DNA of 64,000 nucleotides, from positions 1,441,495 to 1,505,494 of the forward strand of contig NZ_JAWXCX010000001.1 in the NCBI RefSeq assembly GCF_033845285.1. The letters are read 5' to 3'. Within the stretch, counting starts at the first letter, position 1. Every line of letters begins with the position of its first letter. Of this stretch, positions 15,447 through 24,101 are shown piece by piece. The notes below the pieces were generated by a model. It was given only the letters and a program-made list of their open reading frames with translations, ran no database searches and was not told where the DNA came from. The DNA is from Marinococcus sp. PL1-022. GTDB taxonomy: Bacteria > Bacillota > Bacilli > Bacillales > Marinococcaceae. A program made the translations under genes and the position numbers.

Positions 15447-17967
15447 AGAGGAAACGCTTGAACGAAAATCACCGGAGGAAGAATGCTCATGCTGCAGCGA
15501 GGAAGCACCCAGCCGACCGTCTGCTTCACGGTCCTTTTCCATTCAATTGACTCCGGTCGAAGAAACGTCCTGCTGCAGTTCGGATAGTGTGGAGGAAGAC
15601 TGCTGCGCGCCGGAGGAGCAGGCAGAGCAAACGAAGTCAGAAGAAATTTCACTAACGAACGCGTATACCTTTCAGGTGGAGGGGATGGACTGCCCATCGT
15701 GTGCGTCCACACTGCAAAAGGGGATTTCCCGTTTATCCGGTGTGCAGGAGGCGAAGGTGCAGTACCCCTCGGGCAGCATGCAGGTGGCCACTGATGGCAC
15801 ACTGGCTCCGGCAGTGATCCAGCAAACGGTACAGCGGCTCGGGTATGATACAGAGCTTCCGGCAGCGGAGGCGGGGGAAGCGTATAACATTTACGGCATG
15901 GACTGCGGCTCGTGCGCCGCGACGGTGAGCAAACACTTTGCGCAGCTTGACGGCGTGCGCGACGTGCAGGTGCAGTTTGCGACGGGAAAGATGACGCTCG
16001 ATCACGAACTGTCGCAGGAAACAGTGAAAGAGGAGGTCCGCCGGCTCGGGTTTGATGCGGCTCCGGTCGCCGAGCGCCGTGCTTCCTCCGGCCAGCCGGA
16101 AGCTTCCCCGCTCCGTGGAATGGCGAATACAATCATTTCCGGCGGCCTTCTGCTGGCCGGTATTGCCAGCTCGCTGACGCCGGCCCCGGCCCTCATTTCG
16201 ATCATTCTGTATCTCTTGGTCATTGTTGTCGGAGGCTATAAGCCTGCAAAAAGTGCCTATTTTGCCATTAAAAGCCGGTCGCTTGATATGAACGTACTCA
16301 TGATGGGCGCAGCGATCGGGGCACCACTCATCGGAGAATACTTTGAAGGGGCGCTGGTCGTCTGGCTGTTTGCGCTCGGCAATGCGCTGCAGCAGTATTC
16401 GGTGGCGAAAACGCGCAAGTCGATCAGCCACCTGATGGACCTCGCCCCGGCGGAGGCCTGGGTGAAGGCAGGAGACACATGGGCCCGGCGCCCGGTGGAG
16501 GAGGTCCGTCTCGGTCAGACGATGCTCATTAAGCCGGGAGAAAAAATTCCTCTGGACGGCACCATTCGCGAAGGAACCTCGATGGTCGACCAGTCGCCGA
16601 TCACCGGGGAATCGCTCCCGATTGATAAAGCATCCGGAGATAAAGTATACGCCGGCACGCTGAATGACTTTGGCAGCCTGGAGGTTGAGGTGACGGCACG
16701 TCCGGAGGATACAACACTTGCACGGATCATTCATTTAGTGGAGGAAGCCCAGGGGCAGCAGGCACCGACCCAGAGCTTTGTGGACCGGTTTGCGGCTGTG
16801 TACACACCGATTGTGTTTGCCGCTGCGATCGCGGTCATTGTCGTACCGCCGGTCATTGGTCTTGGCGGCTGGGGGGACTGGGTGTACCGGGGATTGGCGC
16901 TGCTCGTGGTGGCCTGCCCATGTGCGCTCGTCATTTCGACACCGGTCGCCATCGTATCGGCTATCGGCAATGCGGCCAAGCAGGGGGTACTGATTAAGGG
17001 CGGAGCCTTTCTTGAAGCTGCCGGGACCCTGAATGCCCTGGCCTTTGATAAAACCGGGACGCTCACCGAAGGCAAACCCGTCGTGGAAAAGGTTTACGCG
17101 GCGGACGGCGACGAGGACCGGCTGCTGTCGGTGACGTCGACGCTGGAGGCATACTCCAATCACCCGATTGCACGCGCAATTACGGCGTATGCCAGGGAAC
17201 AGAAAGTCTCCTCCCTTGATGGGACGAATTTTTATGCGGAACCTGGGAAGGGCGTCGCCGGGACCATTGAAGGCAGAGCGTATGCTGCCGGAAAGCCGGA
17301 GTGGCTGAAGGAGCAGGGCGTCCAGACGGAAAAATTCGAAGAAGAAGTCGGGAAGCTTCAAAACGAAGGAATGACCGTCGTGCTAATCGGCGATGGAGAG
17401 AGCGTTTTGGGCTATGTAGGCGTTGCTGACAAAATCCGCCCGATGTCCTCGGAAGCAGTAAAGTCGCTTCATAACAACGGTATCCGTGAATTGACCGTCC
17501 TTACCGGTGACAATGAAGGCACCGCCGCGAAAATTGCGGGCCAGGCGAACATTGACCGGTACATGGCGGGGCTGCTGCCGGAGGATAAAGCTAAAGCCGT
17601 ACGTACCCTCCAGCAGGAAGGGCGCCGGGTCGGCATGATCGGAGACGGCATCAATGACGCGCCGGCGCTTGCCACCGCGGATATCGGTATTGCGATGGGA
17701 GGAGCCGGGGCGGACACGTCGATGGAAGCGGCAGACATTGTCCTGATGGCGGATAACCTCGAAAAGCTTCCGTATACAATTCGGCTCAGCCGCAAGGCAC
17801 TGCGCATCATTAAGCAGAACATCTGGTTTGCGGTGCTGATCAAAGTAGCAGCACTGGCCCTCATCGTGCCGGATCTGCTGACGCTGTGGATGGCGGTGCT
17901 GAGCGATACCGGAGCAGCACTCATTGTTGTTGCCAACAGTCTGAGGCTGTTCCGGCTGCGGGGATAA
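15436..17967 (+). CDS. cadA: CadA, Cd/Zn/Pb-exporting P-type ATPase
   Basis: 843-residue P1B-type ATPase exporting Zn, Cd and Pb. A Cys-rich leader (CSCC, SCC, DCC within the first 65 residues) precedes two HMA domains with GMDCPSCAS (about residue 77) and GMDCGSCAA (about 155). Core motifs are TGES, the CPC metal site in VACPCALV, phosphorylation DKTGTLTEG, the HP locus SNHPIA and the hinge GDGINDAPAL. The TTG at 15436 has AAAGGAAG upstream and overlaps the cadC stop. No in-frame ATG lies between there and the first HMA domain, and earlier codons would run antiparallel to cadC sense. A strong bidirectional terminator follows. Confidence 0.93.
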   Translation: MASKEETLERKSPEEECSCCSEEAPSRPSASRSFSIQLTPVEETSCCSSDSVEEDCCAPEEQAEQTKSEEISLTNAYTFQVEGMDCPSCASTLQKGISRLSGVQEAKVQYPSGSMQVATDGTLAPAVIQQTVQRLGYDTELPAAEAGEAYNIYGMDCGSCAATVSKHFAQLDGVRDVQVQFATGKMTLDHELSQETVKEEVRRLGFDAAPVAERRASSGQPEASPLRGMANTIISGGLLLAGIASSLTPAPALISIILYLLVIVVGGYKPAKSAYFAIKSRSLDMNVLMMGAAIGAPLIGEYFEGALVVWLFALGNALQQYSVAKTRKSISHLMDLAPAEAWVKAGDTWARRPVEEVRLGQTMLIKPGEKIPLDGTIREGTSMVDQSPITGESLPIDKASGDKVYAGTLNDFGSLEVEVTARPEDTTLARIIHLVEEAQGQQAPTQSFVDRFAAVYTPIVFAAAIAVIVVPPVIGLGGWGDWVYRGLALLVVACPCALVISTPVAIVSAIGNAAKQGVLIKGGAFLEAAGTLNALAFDKTGTLTEGKPVVEKVYAADGDEDRLLSVTSTLEAYSNHPIARAITAYAREQKVSSLDGTNFYAEPGKGVAGTIEGRAYAAGKPEWLKEQGVQTEKFEEEVGKLQNEGMTVVLIGDGESVLGYVGVADKIRPMSSEAVKSLHNNGIRELTVLTGDNEGTAAKIAGQANIDRYMAGLLPEDKAKAVRTLQQEGRRVGMIGDGINDAPALATADIGIAMGGAGADTSMEAADIVLMADNLEKLPYTIRLSRKALRIIKQNIWFAVLIKVAALALIVPDLLTLWMAVLSDTGAALIVVANSLRLFRLRG

Positions 17968-17986
17968 TCGGTGATGATATAAACGT

Positions 17987-18018
17987 AAAAGCCAGACGGG
18001 CAGCCCGTCTGGCTTTTT
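17987..18018. terminator. Bidirectional terminator between cadA and znuA
   Basis: AGCCAGACGGG/CCCGTCTGGCT stem with a three-base loop, A-rich on the left and T-rich on the right, serving both convergent genes. Confidence 0.92.
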
Positions 18019-18023
18019 GCTGT

Positions 18024-19061
18024 TTAGTCATTCAGTGCCTGCTCGAGGCTTTCAATATTTTCCTCCATTAATGATACATAGGTGGCTTCGTTTTCAATAT
18101 CCTCCTCCATCACGGTGGAAAGATTATGCAGGTAGGCCACATCTGCACCGATTTCCTTCTGCACGGTTTCTGCTGTTTTTGATGGAATATTTTGCTCAAG
18201 CAGCACCGTGTTAATATCATTTTCTTCTGCCGTAGCCACAATGTCATTGATTTCCTGCACAGAAGGCTCATCCTGGGCATTAATGCCGCTGACCGGGATC
18301 TGTTCGAAGCCGTACCGCTCCTCCCAGTAGCCGTAAGCTGCGTGGGAGACAATGAATTGGTTATTATCATTGTTTTCAGCGGCCTCAGTGAATCCCTGGT
18401 CAATTTCCTCAAGGTCGGACACGAGCGCCTGATAGTTTTCCTCAAACGTTTCTTCCTGATCCGGCATTTGGCGGGCTAACTCGTTTTTGATACTTTCAGC
18501 AGCCTCCTGGGCACGGACCGGGTCAAGCCATACGTGCGGATCGACGCCGCCGTGGCTGTGCCCTTGTTCTTCTTCGTCGTGACTGTGATTGTGTCCTTCT
18601 TCATCATGCCCGTGGTCATGCTCTTCTTCCTCGTGGCTGTGATCGTGCCCCGTCGACGTTTCCAGAAGATCCATGTTATTTGTCAGCTCCAGCACTTCCA
18701 CATTTTCGCCCTCTACCGTACTTTTCGCTTCATCCGCAAAGCCTTCCATACCGCTGCCGGTCATAATAAACATGTCACCCTCGGAAATGTCGGTCAGGGT
18801 CTGGGGTGTCGGGTCAAAGGAATGAGCATTGGAGCCAGGCGGAACGACGTTTTCGACATTCACATAGTCGCCGCCGATCTGTTTGGCAAAATCCTCCCAG
18901 GCAAACAGGGTGGTGTAAACGTCCAGCTTTTCATTTTGATTCTGTTGATCTTGATTACCATCACCGGAGGCGTTTTGCTGATTATCGTCACTGGTGCTGC
19001 AGGCTTGGAGCATGAGAGCTCCGGCCACGATTGAGGCACCTAAAGCAGTTTGTTTTCTCAT
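18024..19061 (-). CDS. znuA: Zinc ABC transporter substrate-binding lipoprotein (ZnuA/AdcA)
   Basis: A 345-residue zinc-binding lipoprotein of the cluster 9 family. The lipobox LQAC is at residue 20. A long His/Asp/Glu-rich loop of repeated HSHDEEE type spans about residues 145-180 and marks zinc-specific members. Metal ligands include HSFDPTPQ, GGVDPHVWLDP and HAAYGYWEERYG. It captures zinc outside the membrane for ZnuBC. No znuB or znuC is adjacent, so the permease and ATPase must be elsewhere. It lies 43 bp after zinT on the same strand with no promoter between, so both should be controlled by the Zur box at 19908. Confidence 0.93.
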   Translation of the reverse strand: MRKQTALGASIVAGALMLQACSTSDDNQQNASGDGNQDQQNQNEKLDVYTTLFAWEDFAKQIGGDYVNVENVVPPGSNAHSFDPTPQTLTDISEGDMFIMTGSGMEGFADEAKSTVEGENVEVLELTNNMDLLETSTGHDHSHEEEEHDHGHDEEGHNHSHDEEEQGHSHGGVDPHVWLDPVRAQEAAESIKNELARQMPDQEETFEENYQALVSDLEEIDQGFTEAAENNDNNQFIVSHAAYGYWEERYGFEQIPVSGINAQDEPSVQEINDIVATAEENDINTVLLEQNIPSKTAETVQKEIGADVAYLHNLSTVMEEDIENEATYVSLMEENIESLEQALND

Positions 19062-19104
19062 TGTATTCGTTCCTTTCGTCAGTAGAATGCTGCCGGGGGC
19101 AGGA

Positions 19105-19884
19105 TTAATGTGCGATCATTTCATGAGTAATTTCTTCGCCGTCCATGTCTGAGGGGTAGTAGGTTGGCCAATTTTCCACTTCCTCGAGCAGTTCGTCGCT
19201 GTCATCGCCCCAGTAGAGATGATAGTGGCCGGCATCGGTCGGAGCGATGCTGTGGTCGCTGAATTGAATGTATTCAGGCATTCCATCGTCACCTTCTTCT
19301 AATTCGAAAATAAACCTTACTCCTCGGTTGCCAGCCTCGTATTCAAGAATTTCATGGCCGCCCGAAACGTAGTCACCGGTCATTTCTTCTCCGTTTTTAA
19401 TGAAGGTAACCGTTCCGTCTTCTTTAATGGTGATTTCACCCACGTTGGTCTGATAGCCTTCCTCATAATATTCTTTGTATTCTTCCTGCGTCATTTCTCC
19501 GTCTTCTTCCGCTTTATGAGCGAATACTTCATCGAGCGTGCCGTCTTCCAAATAAGGATACACAGACTGCCAGTCGCCGGCCCAATCGGAAAGCGGGCGA
19601 TCTTCTACTTCCTCATTATAGAAAAAGCCGTTATAAATACGCTCAGACTCGGCGTCCTGGCCATGGCTGTGATCATGATCATGCTCCTCGCTAGCTGCTT
19701 CCTCGCCGTCACTCTGGTCCTGTTCATTGCTTTGGGATTCTTCGTTCGAACTTTCCTGATTCTGCTCCTCGGATTCTGAAGCATTTTCGTTTCCTGAGCC
19801 TTCCTCCGTATCGTTGCCGCACCCTGTAATAATCATTGCGCTGACAGTCAGGGCACTTAGCCCTTTAATTGGAAACTTTCTCAT
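19105..19884 (-). CDS. zinT: ZinT/YodA-family zinc-binding lipoprotein
   Basis: 259 residues. A signal peptide ends in the lipobox ITGC. Then come an acidic, low-complexity linker with a HDHDHSHG metal-binding patch (about residues 65-75) and a ZinT lipocalin domain (about 85-259). The domain has ERIYNGFFY, WQSVYPYL and the zinc-site residues in GHYHLYWG. ZinT binds zinc and hands it to ZnuA, which matches the next gene. I chose the ATG at 19884 because AAGGAG (19893-19898) is correctly spaced for it and overlaps the earlier ATG at 19893. It is headed by a near-perfect Zur box. Confidence 0.9.
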   Translation of the reverse strand: MRKFPIKGLSALTVSAMIITGCGNDTEEGSGNENASESEEQNQESSNEESQSNEQDQSDGEEAASEEHDHDHSHGQDAESERIYNGFFYNEEVEDRPLSDWAGDWQSVYPYLEDGTLDEVFAHKAEEDGEMTQEEYKEYYEEGYQTNVGEITIKEDGTVTFIKNGEEMTGDYVSGGHEILEYEAGNRGVRFIFELEEGDDGMPEYIQFSDHSIAPTDAGHYHLYWGDDSDELLEEVENWPTYYPSDMDGEEITHEMIAH

Positions 19885-19907
19885 GAATACCACTCCTTAT
19901 TTGTATT

Positions 19908-19929
19908 TAATCGTAGTCATTACGATTTA
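19908..19929. promoter_or_regulatory. Zur box upstream of zinT-znuA
   Basis: TCGTAGTCATTACGA with AT-rich flanks matches the B. subtilis Zur operator TCGTAATNATTACGA at all but one or two positions, 24 bp before the zinT start codon. Zinc-loaded Zur would repress the operon. Confidence 0.88.
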
Positions 19930-19947
19930 TTGATTAAAAATATATAG

Positions 19948-21120
19948 CTATAGGAAAACATGCCGGGCTTCCTGCTGAATGCGGGATGCTGCCGTACGGG
20001 CTCCGGAAATGTTCCTGGCTGTGGGCCCAATCGCAAAGTCGGCAAGCGGTCCGCTCACGTACAGCCCTTCAGTCCACGCGAGTGAATGTGGAGCAAGCGC
20101 CGGGTAACCGCAGGGAGTGAGTGGCAGCCGGCAAGAATCGATAAGCCGGGCGAGAAGGGGACTGCGGGACGGATGGTACTGATCGCCGGTGGCACAAAGA
20201 ACAGCCCGGGCTTCCCAAGTCGTTTGCCTGCCGTGAATAAGCCAGTTTTCCGGGCCGGGGGTAACGCTGTGAACAGCTTCCTGTTTCACCTCAAGGTGTC
20301 CAAGGTTTTGCTCGCGCCGGACCTGGCGGTAAAGATTTTTCGTAATTGACCCTGGCCGGCGTGCCCGGCTGATAACATTTCTTCGTTCGGAAAATGTTAG
20401 GGTCCGCCTGCACAGCTGTTTGTATTTGCCGCCCATCCATTCGGGGGCTGAATCATATTCCCATATGCGAAGTGGATGACGAATAGCGAGAGTGACCCGG
20501 GACGGATATCGGCGCCCAAGCTCCAGAGCAGTCTGCACACCACTCATCCCGCCGCCTACAATGGTGACAGGCGGAGCAACGGTGGTTAACTCCTGCTTTT
20601 GGTGAAGGTGACAGGCGTGTTGGTCACCTTCGGAAGGAAGCCACGATGGGAGCTGGCAGTGCTCTTTTGTTCCCGTCGCAATCACGACCCGTCTCGTGAA
20701 AAAGAGGCCCCGATCGGTTTCGACTCGCCACCCAGCCGCGCAGCGGTCTATGTGGAAAGCAGAGGCCTGTTCGAAACAGGGCGTAAGGTTCATCTCATCC
20801 AGTACTTTCGCACAATGATCGCGAAAGAGGAGAACCGAAGGCTTTCTGCTTGTGCCGGAAAAATGGGTTAAATCATAATCATTACGTTTTGAGAAGCGAA
20901 ATAAATCCCGGGCATCAGGATGCAGATGGTGAACGCCAGGCGATCGCAGGTATTTCATGCCTACCCGTTTGGTCAGCCTGTCCCAGGCTGAAAGCGGTCT
21001 GGCCTCTGAATCAATCAGCAATAGTTTTTTATCGCTTGTCAAAGAAGGATCGGCATATGCCAGATGGGCGGCTGTTGTACATCCGTGGATGCCGGCACCG
21101 ATAATGAGCCATTCAAGCAT
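19948..21120 (-). CDS. FAD-dependent NAD(P)-binding oxidoreductase in Zur-controlled operon
   Basis: A 390-residue flavoprotein. The N-terminal FAD motif is WLIIGAGIHGCTTAAHLA and a second dinucleotide motif is VTIVGGGMSGVQTALELG near residue 190. A final ATG motif (LCATGDQYHPS) lies near residue 310. The plan resembles lysine/ornithine N-monooxygenase-like and FAD/NAD(P)-binding proteins; the substrate is not recognisable. Its ATG overlaps the end of the COG0523 GTPase gene by eight bases, so it is expressed with it under a Zur box. A role in zinc starvation, such as metallophore synthesis or redox release of metal, is inference only. Confidence 0.78.
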   Translation of the reverse strand: MLEWLIIGAGIHGCTTAAHLAYADPSLTSDKKLLLIDSEARPLSAWDRLTKRVGMKYLRSPGVHHLHPDARDLFRFSKRNDYDLTHFSGTSRKPSVLLFRDHCAKVLDEMNLTPCFEQASAFHIDRCAAGWRVETDRGLFFTRRVVIATGTKEHCQLPSWLPSEGDQHACHLHQKQELTTVAPPVTIVGGGMSGVQTALELGRRYPSRVTLAIRHPLRIWEYDSAPEWMGGKYKQLCRRTLTFSERRNVISRARRPGSITKNLYRQVRREQNLGHLEVKQEAVHSVTPGPENWLIHGRQTTWEARAVLCATGDQYHPSRSPLLARLIDSCRLPLTPCGYPALAPHSLAWTEGLYVSGPLADFAIGPTARNISGARTAASRIQQEARHVFL

Positions 21121-22339
21121 GAGGGTGTTCGTCCCCGGGATTCACATGATCCTGCGGTGAAACGAGCCACGGGAAAGGATCGCGAAAGGCACGTTCGTCC
21201 AACTGCTGTTCCTCTTCGGTCAACAGGCACGCCGTCAGTTCCCGGGTCACCTGCTGCTGATCCAGATGCTGGCCGATAATCACCAGCTCGGTGCCCTTGT
21301 CACCGACTGTCGGGTCCCAGCTGGCTTTTAGCTCCGGCTGTTCGTTGAGCATACGCTGCTGCTCGCCGGCAGGAAAGGAGGAGACCCAGTACGACACCGG
21401 CTCAAGCTGAATCGACGTGCCGGCCTGCGAAAGTAAAAGCGCTGTATCATTGCGGGTGACACACCAAATAATGCCCTTCGCCCGGATCACCTGCCGGGGG
21501 AAGGCTTCCAAATACTCCAGCAGCCGTCCGGAATGAAAGGGGATCCGGCTCCGGAAAACGAAGGAGGAAATGTGATACTCCTCGGTTTCCGGCTCATGCT
21601 CCTGTTCGAGCTCCTGCAGCCAGCCCGGGGCCTGAAGAGCTTCATCAAACGAAAATTTTCCGGTGCCGAGCACCCTTGCAGGCTCTACGCGCCCATACGC
21701 GGTCTCAATGATTTCAGCTTTTGGCTGAAGCGCCCGCAGCATGCTTCTCAGATGCCGGGTCTGCTCCCGGCTAAGCAGGTCTGTTTTGTTTAAAATCAGC
21801 ACATCGCAAAACTCGATCTGTTCAATCAGCAGGTCGGCAATTTCGCGCTCATCGTCGTCTTCCGCACCTTGCTTGCGCTCCTGCAGCGTTTCGCCCGACG
21901 TATAATCGGCCCAGAAGCGGGCGGCATCGACCATGGTGACCATCGTATCGAGCCGGCAGCTGCCGGTAAGGTCAATTCCCGATGTCTCATCCTCGTATGT
22001 AAACGTCTGGGCAACCGGAATAGGCTCGCTGATGCCGGTGGATTCGATTAAAATATAATCCACGCCGCCGCGTTCAGCAATCTGCTGGACCTCCTGAAGC
22101 AGGTCGTCTCTCAGCGTGCAGCAGATGCAGCCGTTCGACATTTCCACCAGGTTCTCCTCCGTCCGGGAAAGGGAGCTGCCGCGTTCAATCAAATCGGCAT
22201 CGATATTAATTTCGCTCATATCGTTAACGATCACGGCTATTTTCCAATCCGACTGTTCATGGAGCAGGTGATTCAGCAGGGTCGTTTTCCCGGAGCCTAA
22301 ATATCCGCTCAGCACAGTCACCGGTATAGTTGAAGACAT
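21113..22339 (-). CDS. COG0523 family GTPase, zinc metallochaperone (ZagA/YciC-like)
   Basis: A 408-residue G3E-family GTPase. It has Walker A GYLGSGKTTLL, the metal motif GCICC (CXCC, about residue 72), ESTG switch II and NKTD for guanine recognition, followed by a CobW C-terminal domain (about 250-350). Members induced by zinc limitation deliver zinc to essential proteins such as FolE. The ATG follows AAGGAGGAATCAAGT. A near-perfect Zur box lies 27 bp upstream, supporting the zinc role over cobalt. It is the first gene of a two-gene operon with the FAD oxidoreductase. Confidence 0.9.
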   Translation of the reverse strand: MSSTIPVTVLSGYLGSGKTTLLNHLLHEQSDWKIAVIVNDMSEINIDADLIERGSSLSRTEENLVEMSNGCICCTLRDDLLQEVQQIAERGGVDYILIESTGISEPIPVAQTFTYEDETSGIDLTGSCRLDTMVTMVDAARFWADYTSGETLQERKQGAEDDDEREIADLLIEQIEFCDVLILNKTDLLSREQTRHLRSMLRALQPKAEIIETAYGRVEPARVLGTGKFSFDEALQAPGWLQELEQEHEPETEEYHISSFVFRSRIPFHSGRLLEYLEAFPRQVIRAKGIIWCVTRNDTALLLSQAGTSIQLEPVSYWVSSFPAGEQQRMLNEQPELKASWDPTVGDKGTELVIIGQHLDQQQVTRELTACLLTEEEQQLDERAFRDPFPWLVSPQDHVNPGDEHPHA

Positions 22340-22365
22340 ACTTGATTCCTCCTTATGTAAAATGT

Positions 22366-22386
22366 AAATCGTAATTGTTACGATTT
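22366..22386. promoter_or_regulatory. Zur box upstream of COG0523 GTPase gene
   Basis: AAATCGTAATTGTTACGATTT is a 21 bp inverted repeat agreeing with the Zur consensus TCGTAATNATTACGA except for one base in the centre. Confidence 0.92.
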
Positions 22387-22471
22387 GCGCGCTGCAATTA
22401 CTTTATAAAACATTTGTTATCATGTCAACGCCTGTTTATGTATTTTTTTAATAGAAATGAATGAACCAAAA

Positions 22472-22500
22472 AGAAAAACCCCTGCGCGATAGGGGTTTTA
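22472..22500 (-). terminator. Terminator of usp gene at 22545
   Basis: AAAACCCCT/AGGGGTTTT stem with T-rich tail on the minus strand. Confidence 0.88.
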
Positions 22501-22544
22501 CCGGAGGGTGTGTCAGGAGCTGATTTTTTTAAATAAAGAGAGCT

Positions 22545-23450
22545 TCATGTTTCCGGCTGATGCTGGTTCCGTACCACCAGTACATCGCAGGAAGCCCTGC
22601 GAACGGTGCTTTCAGAGACACTTCCGAGAATGAACCGCTGCGTGCGTCCCATGCCCGAAGCGCCGACCACAATCAGGTCAGCCTGGTGTTTGCGGGCGAC
22701 CTCCCCAGGAACAGTCGTTTTAGGCGTGCCGTATTCGATAGAGTACTGCATGGACTTGAGGCCGTGGTTTTCTGCGTCACTTAACGTCCGGTATTCGTGG
22801 AGCAATGCTTCCGCGCGTTCTTTATAAACGTCGATGAGGTCATTGGTGTAGGGCTCAAGTGAGGACAGCGACTGCGTGTTCAGGACGTAAATGACCTGAG
22901 CCTGGCTCTGGTGCTTTTTGGCCATGTCGAGCCCGGCATAGAAGGCGCTTTTAGATGCATCGGAGCCGTCGACGGCGATTAACACCGAACGATAAACGGC
23001 CGTACTGTCGCTGTTTTTCACGACCCAGACGTCGCAGGAGGCACGCCGGACAATACCGGCGGACACACTGCCAAGACGCTTCTTTTCGCCTGTGCTGGCA
23101 CCGGAGCCGCCCGTTACGATCAGATCCGGCCCGAAGGACCTTGCAATATCATCTGCGACGGCTGTCTTGGGAATGCCTTCTTTAATGAACACGCGCACGT
23201 GGTAGATACCGGCGTTCTCGGCCTGTTCTTTGCCCCGAGTAACGATGTCGCTTCCTTTTTTATTTAAGGCATGAAGCATTAAATCCGGGTACTGCCTTCG
23301 CAGCTCCTTAATATTATGGTAGTCGACAATATGACAAATCCCCAGGGTGCTCTTATAGGCCAATGCGGCATCGATGCCTTTGGCTAAAGCGGCTTCGGAT
23401 TCCTCCGATCCATCCAGCGCTACGAGTATCCGTCGGTAAGGGAGAGGCAT
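22545..23450 (-). CDS. Tandem universal stress protein (UspA x2)
   Basis: A 301-residue protein with two USP domains. Domain 1 covers about residues 5-145, with ILVALDGSEES and the ATP-binding run GGSGASTGEKKRLGSVS. Domain 2 covers about 152-295, with VLIAVDGSDAS and GASGMGRTQRFILGSVSES. Both keep the G-2x-G-9x-G(S/T) nucleotide motif, so both may bind ATP. Closest relative in the window is 49950-50843 (same VDYHN/IDYHN and RRQ/RRES segment in domain 1). Such proteins support survival under starvation or oxygen limitation. No Fnr box was found upstream of this copy. Confidence 0.92.
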   Translation of the reverse strand: MPLPYRRILVALDGSEESEAALAKGIDAALAYKSTLGICHIVDYHNIKELRRQYPDLMLHALNKKGSDIVTRGKEQAENAGIYHVRVFIKEGIPKTAVADDIARSFGPDLIVTGGSGASTGEKKRLGSVSAGIVRRASCDVWVVKNSDSTAVYRSVLIAVDGSDASKSAFYAGLDMAKKHQSQAQVIYVLNTQSLSSLEPYTNDLIDVYKERAEALLHEYRTLSDAENHGLKSMQYSIEYGTPKTTVPGEVARKHQADLIVVGASGMGRTQRFILGSVSESTVRRASCDVLVVRNQHQPET

Positions 23451-23503
23451 AGGGCTTCTTCCTTTCTGTAATCCATCATTTGTGAATCAGTGGAAAGGAC
23501 TGC

Positions 23504-23734
23504 TTATATTTCACGCCTGTCGTTACATATTTTGCGAAGGGTGGTGTAAAGGATGTAGATGAAGGAGGTGAGGGCCGTGGCCTGTATCAGCCGGAGCTCT
23601 GAGCGGAGGGGACGGGCATACTTAACACCCGTCCATAAACCAATCGCAAACAGGCAGATCTTTAACACACCAAAATCCAGCACAGAGTACCTGCGGGCAG
23701 CCCTGTGTACACGTTCAATTAACTGCTTCATCAT
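23504..23734 (-). CDS. Small two-TM membrane protein
   Basis: 76 residues with two hydrophobic segments (about 19-38 and 50-64) between basic termini (RVHRAARR, RKICNDRR). ATGGAGGGG supplies the ribosome site before the ATG. It lies between two stress-type genes on the same strand. No family recognised. Confidence 0.65.
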   Translation of the reverse strand: MMKQLIERVHRAARRYSVLDFGVLKICLFAIGLWTGVKYARPLRSELRLIQATALTSFIYILYTTLRKICNDRREI

Positions 23735-23777
23735 AACCCCTCCATTTTAAAGGTTTTGAAAAAAGGTACTAAACAGA

Positions 23778-24101
23778 TCACATAAGCGGGAAATGCTCTG
23801 AGGCTACATAATAGGTGATTAATTTTTCCTCCGTTGTGGTGGAAGGACAGGAGGAAAGGGGCAAGGACTCAATAGCCACCACATACATCACAGACTTCCG
23901 GAAGCGAATTTCCTCTCCCAGCTCAAAGCTGACCTCTGTGTAATGATTCAGGAAAAGCTCCTCCTGCAGCTCCAGGGGACTGCCGATAAACCACAGCTTG
24001 TTCGGCTGCTCCGTATCCGCAGAAAGGTACACGAACCGGACGAGAGAGTATTGCTCTGCATGAAAGGGCTCGCCCGAATATTTTTGTTCCGATATGTCCA
24101 T
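23778..24101 (-). CDS. Hypothetical protein, paralogue of gene at 51540
   Basis: 107 residues, soluble and beta-rich. It shares with the protein at 51540-51863 an aligned core: YSLVRFVYL/YIRFVYI, LWFIG/LYIG, HYTEVSFELGE/HLNIELELAD, MYVVAIESLP/FKIVGIERVP and a closing TYYV..HFPL/TYYF..DLPL. Both lie near universal stress protein genes, which suggests a linked role. Function unknown. The ATG follows AAAGGAGCACGCTAT. Confidence 0.7.
   Translation of the reverse strand: MDISEQKYSGEPFHAEQYSLVRFVYLSADTEQPNKLWFIGSPLELQEELFLNHYTEVSFELGEEIRFRKSVMYVVAIESLPLSSCPSTTTEEKLITYYVASEHFPLM

Noticed and set aside
15443-17361. Several long minus-strand open frames opposite cadA
   Set aside because: Antisense shadows of a well-defined P-type ATPase.
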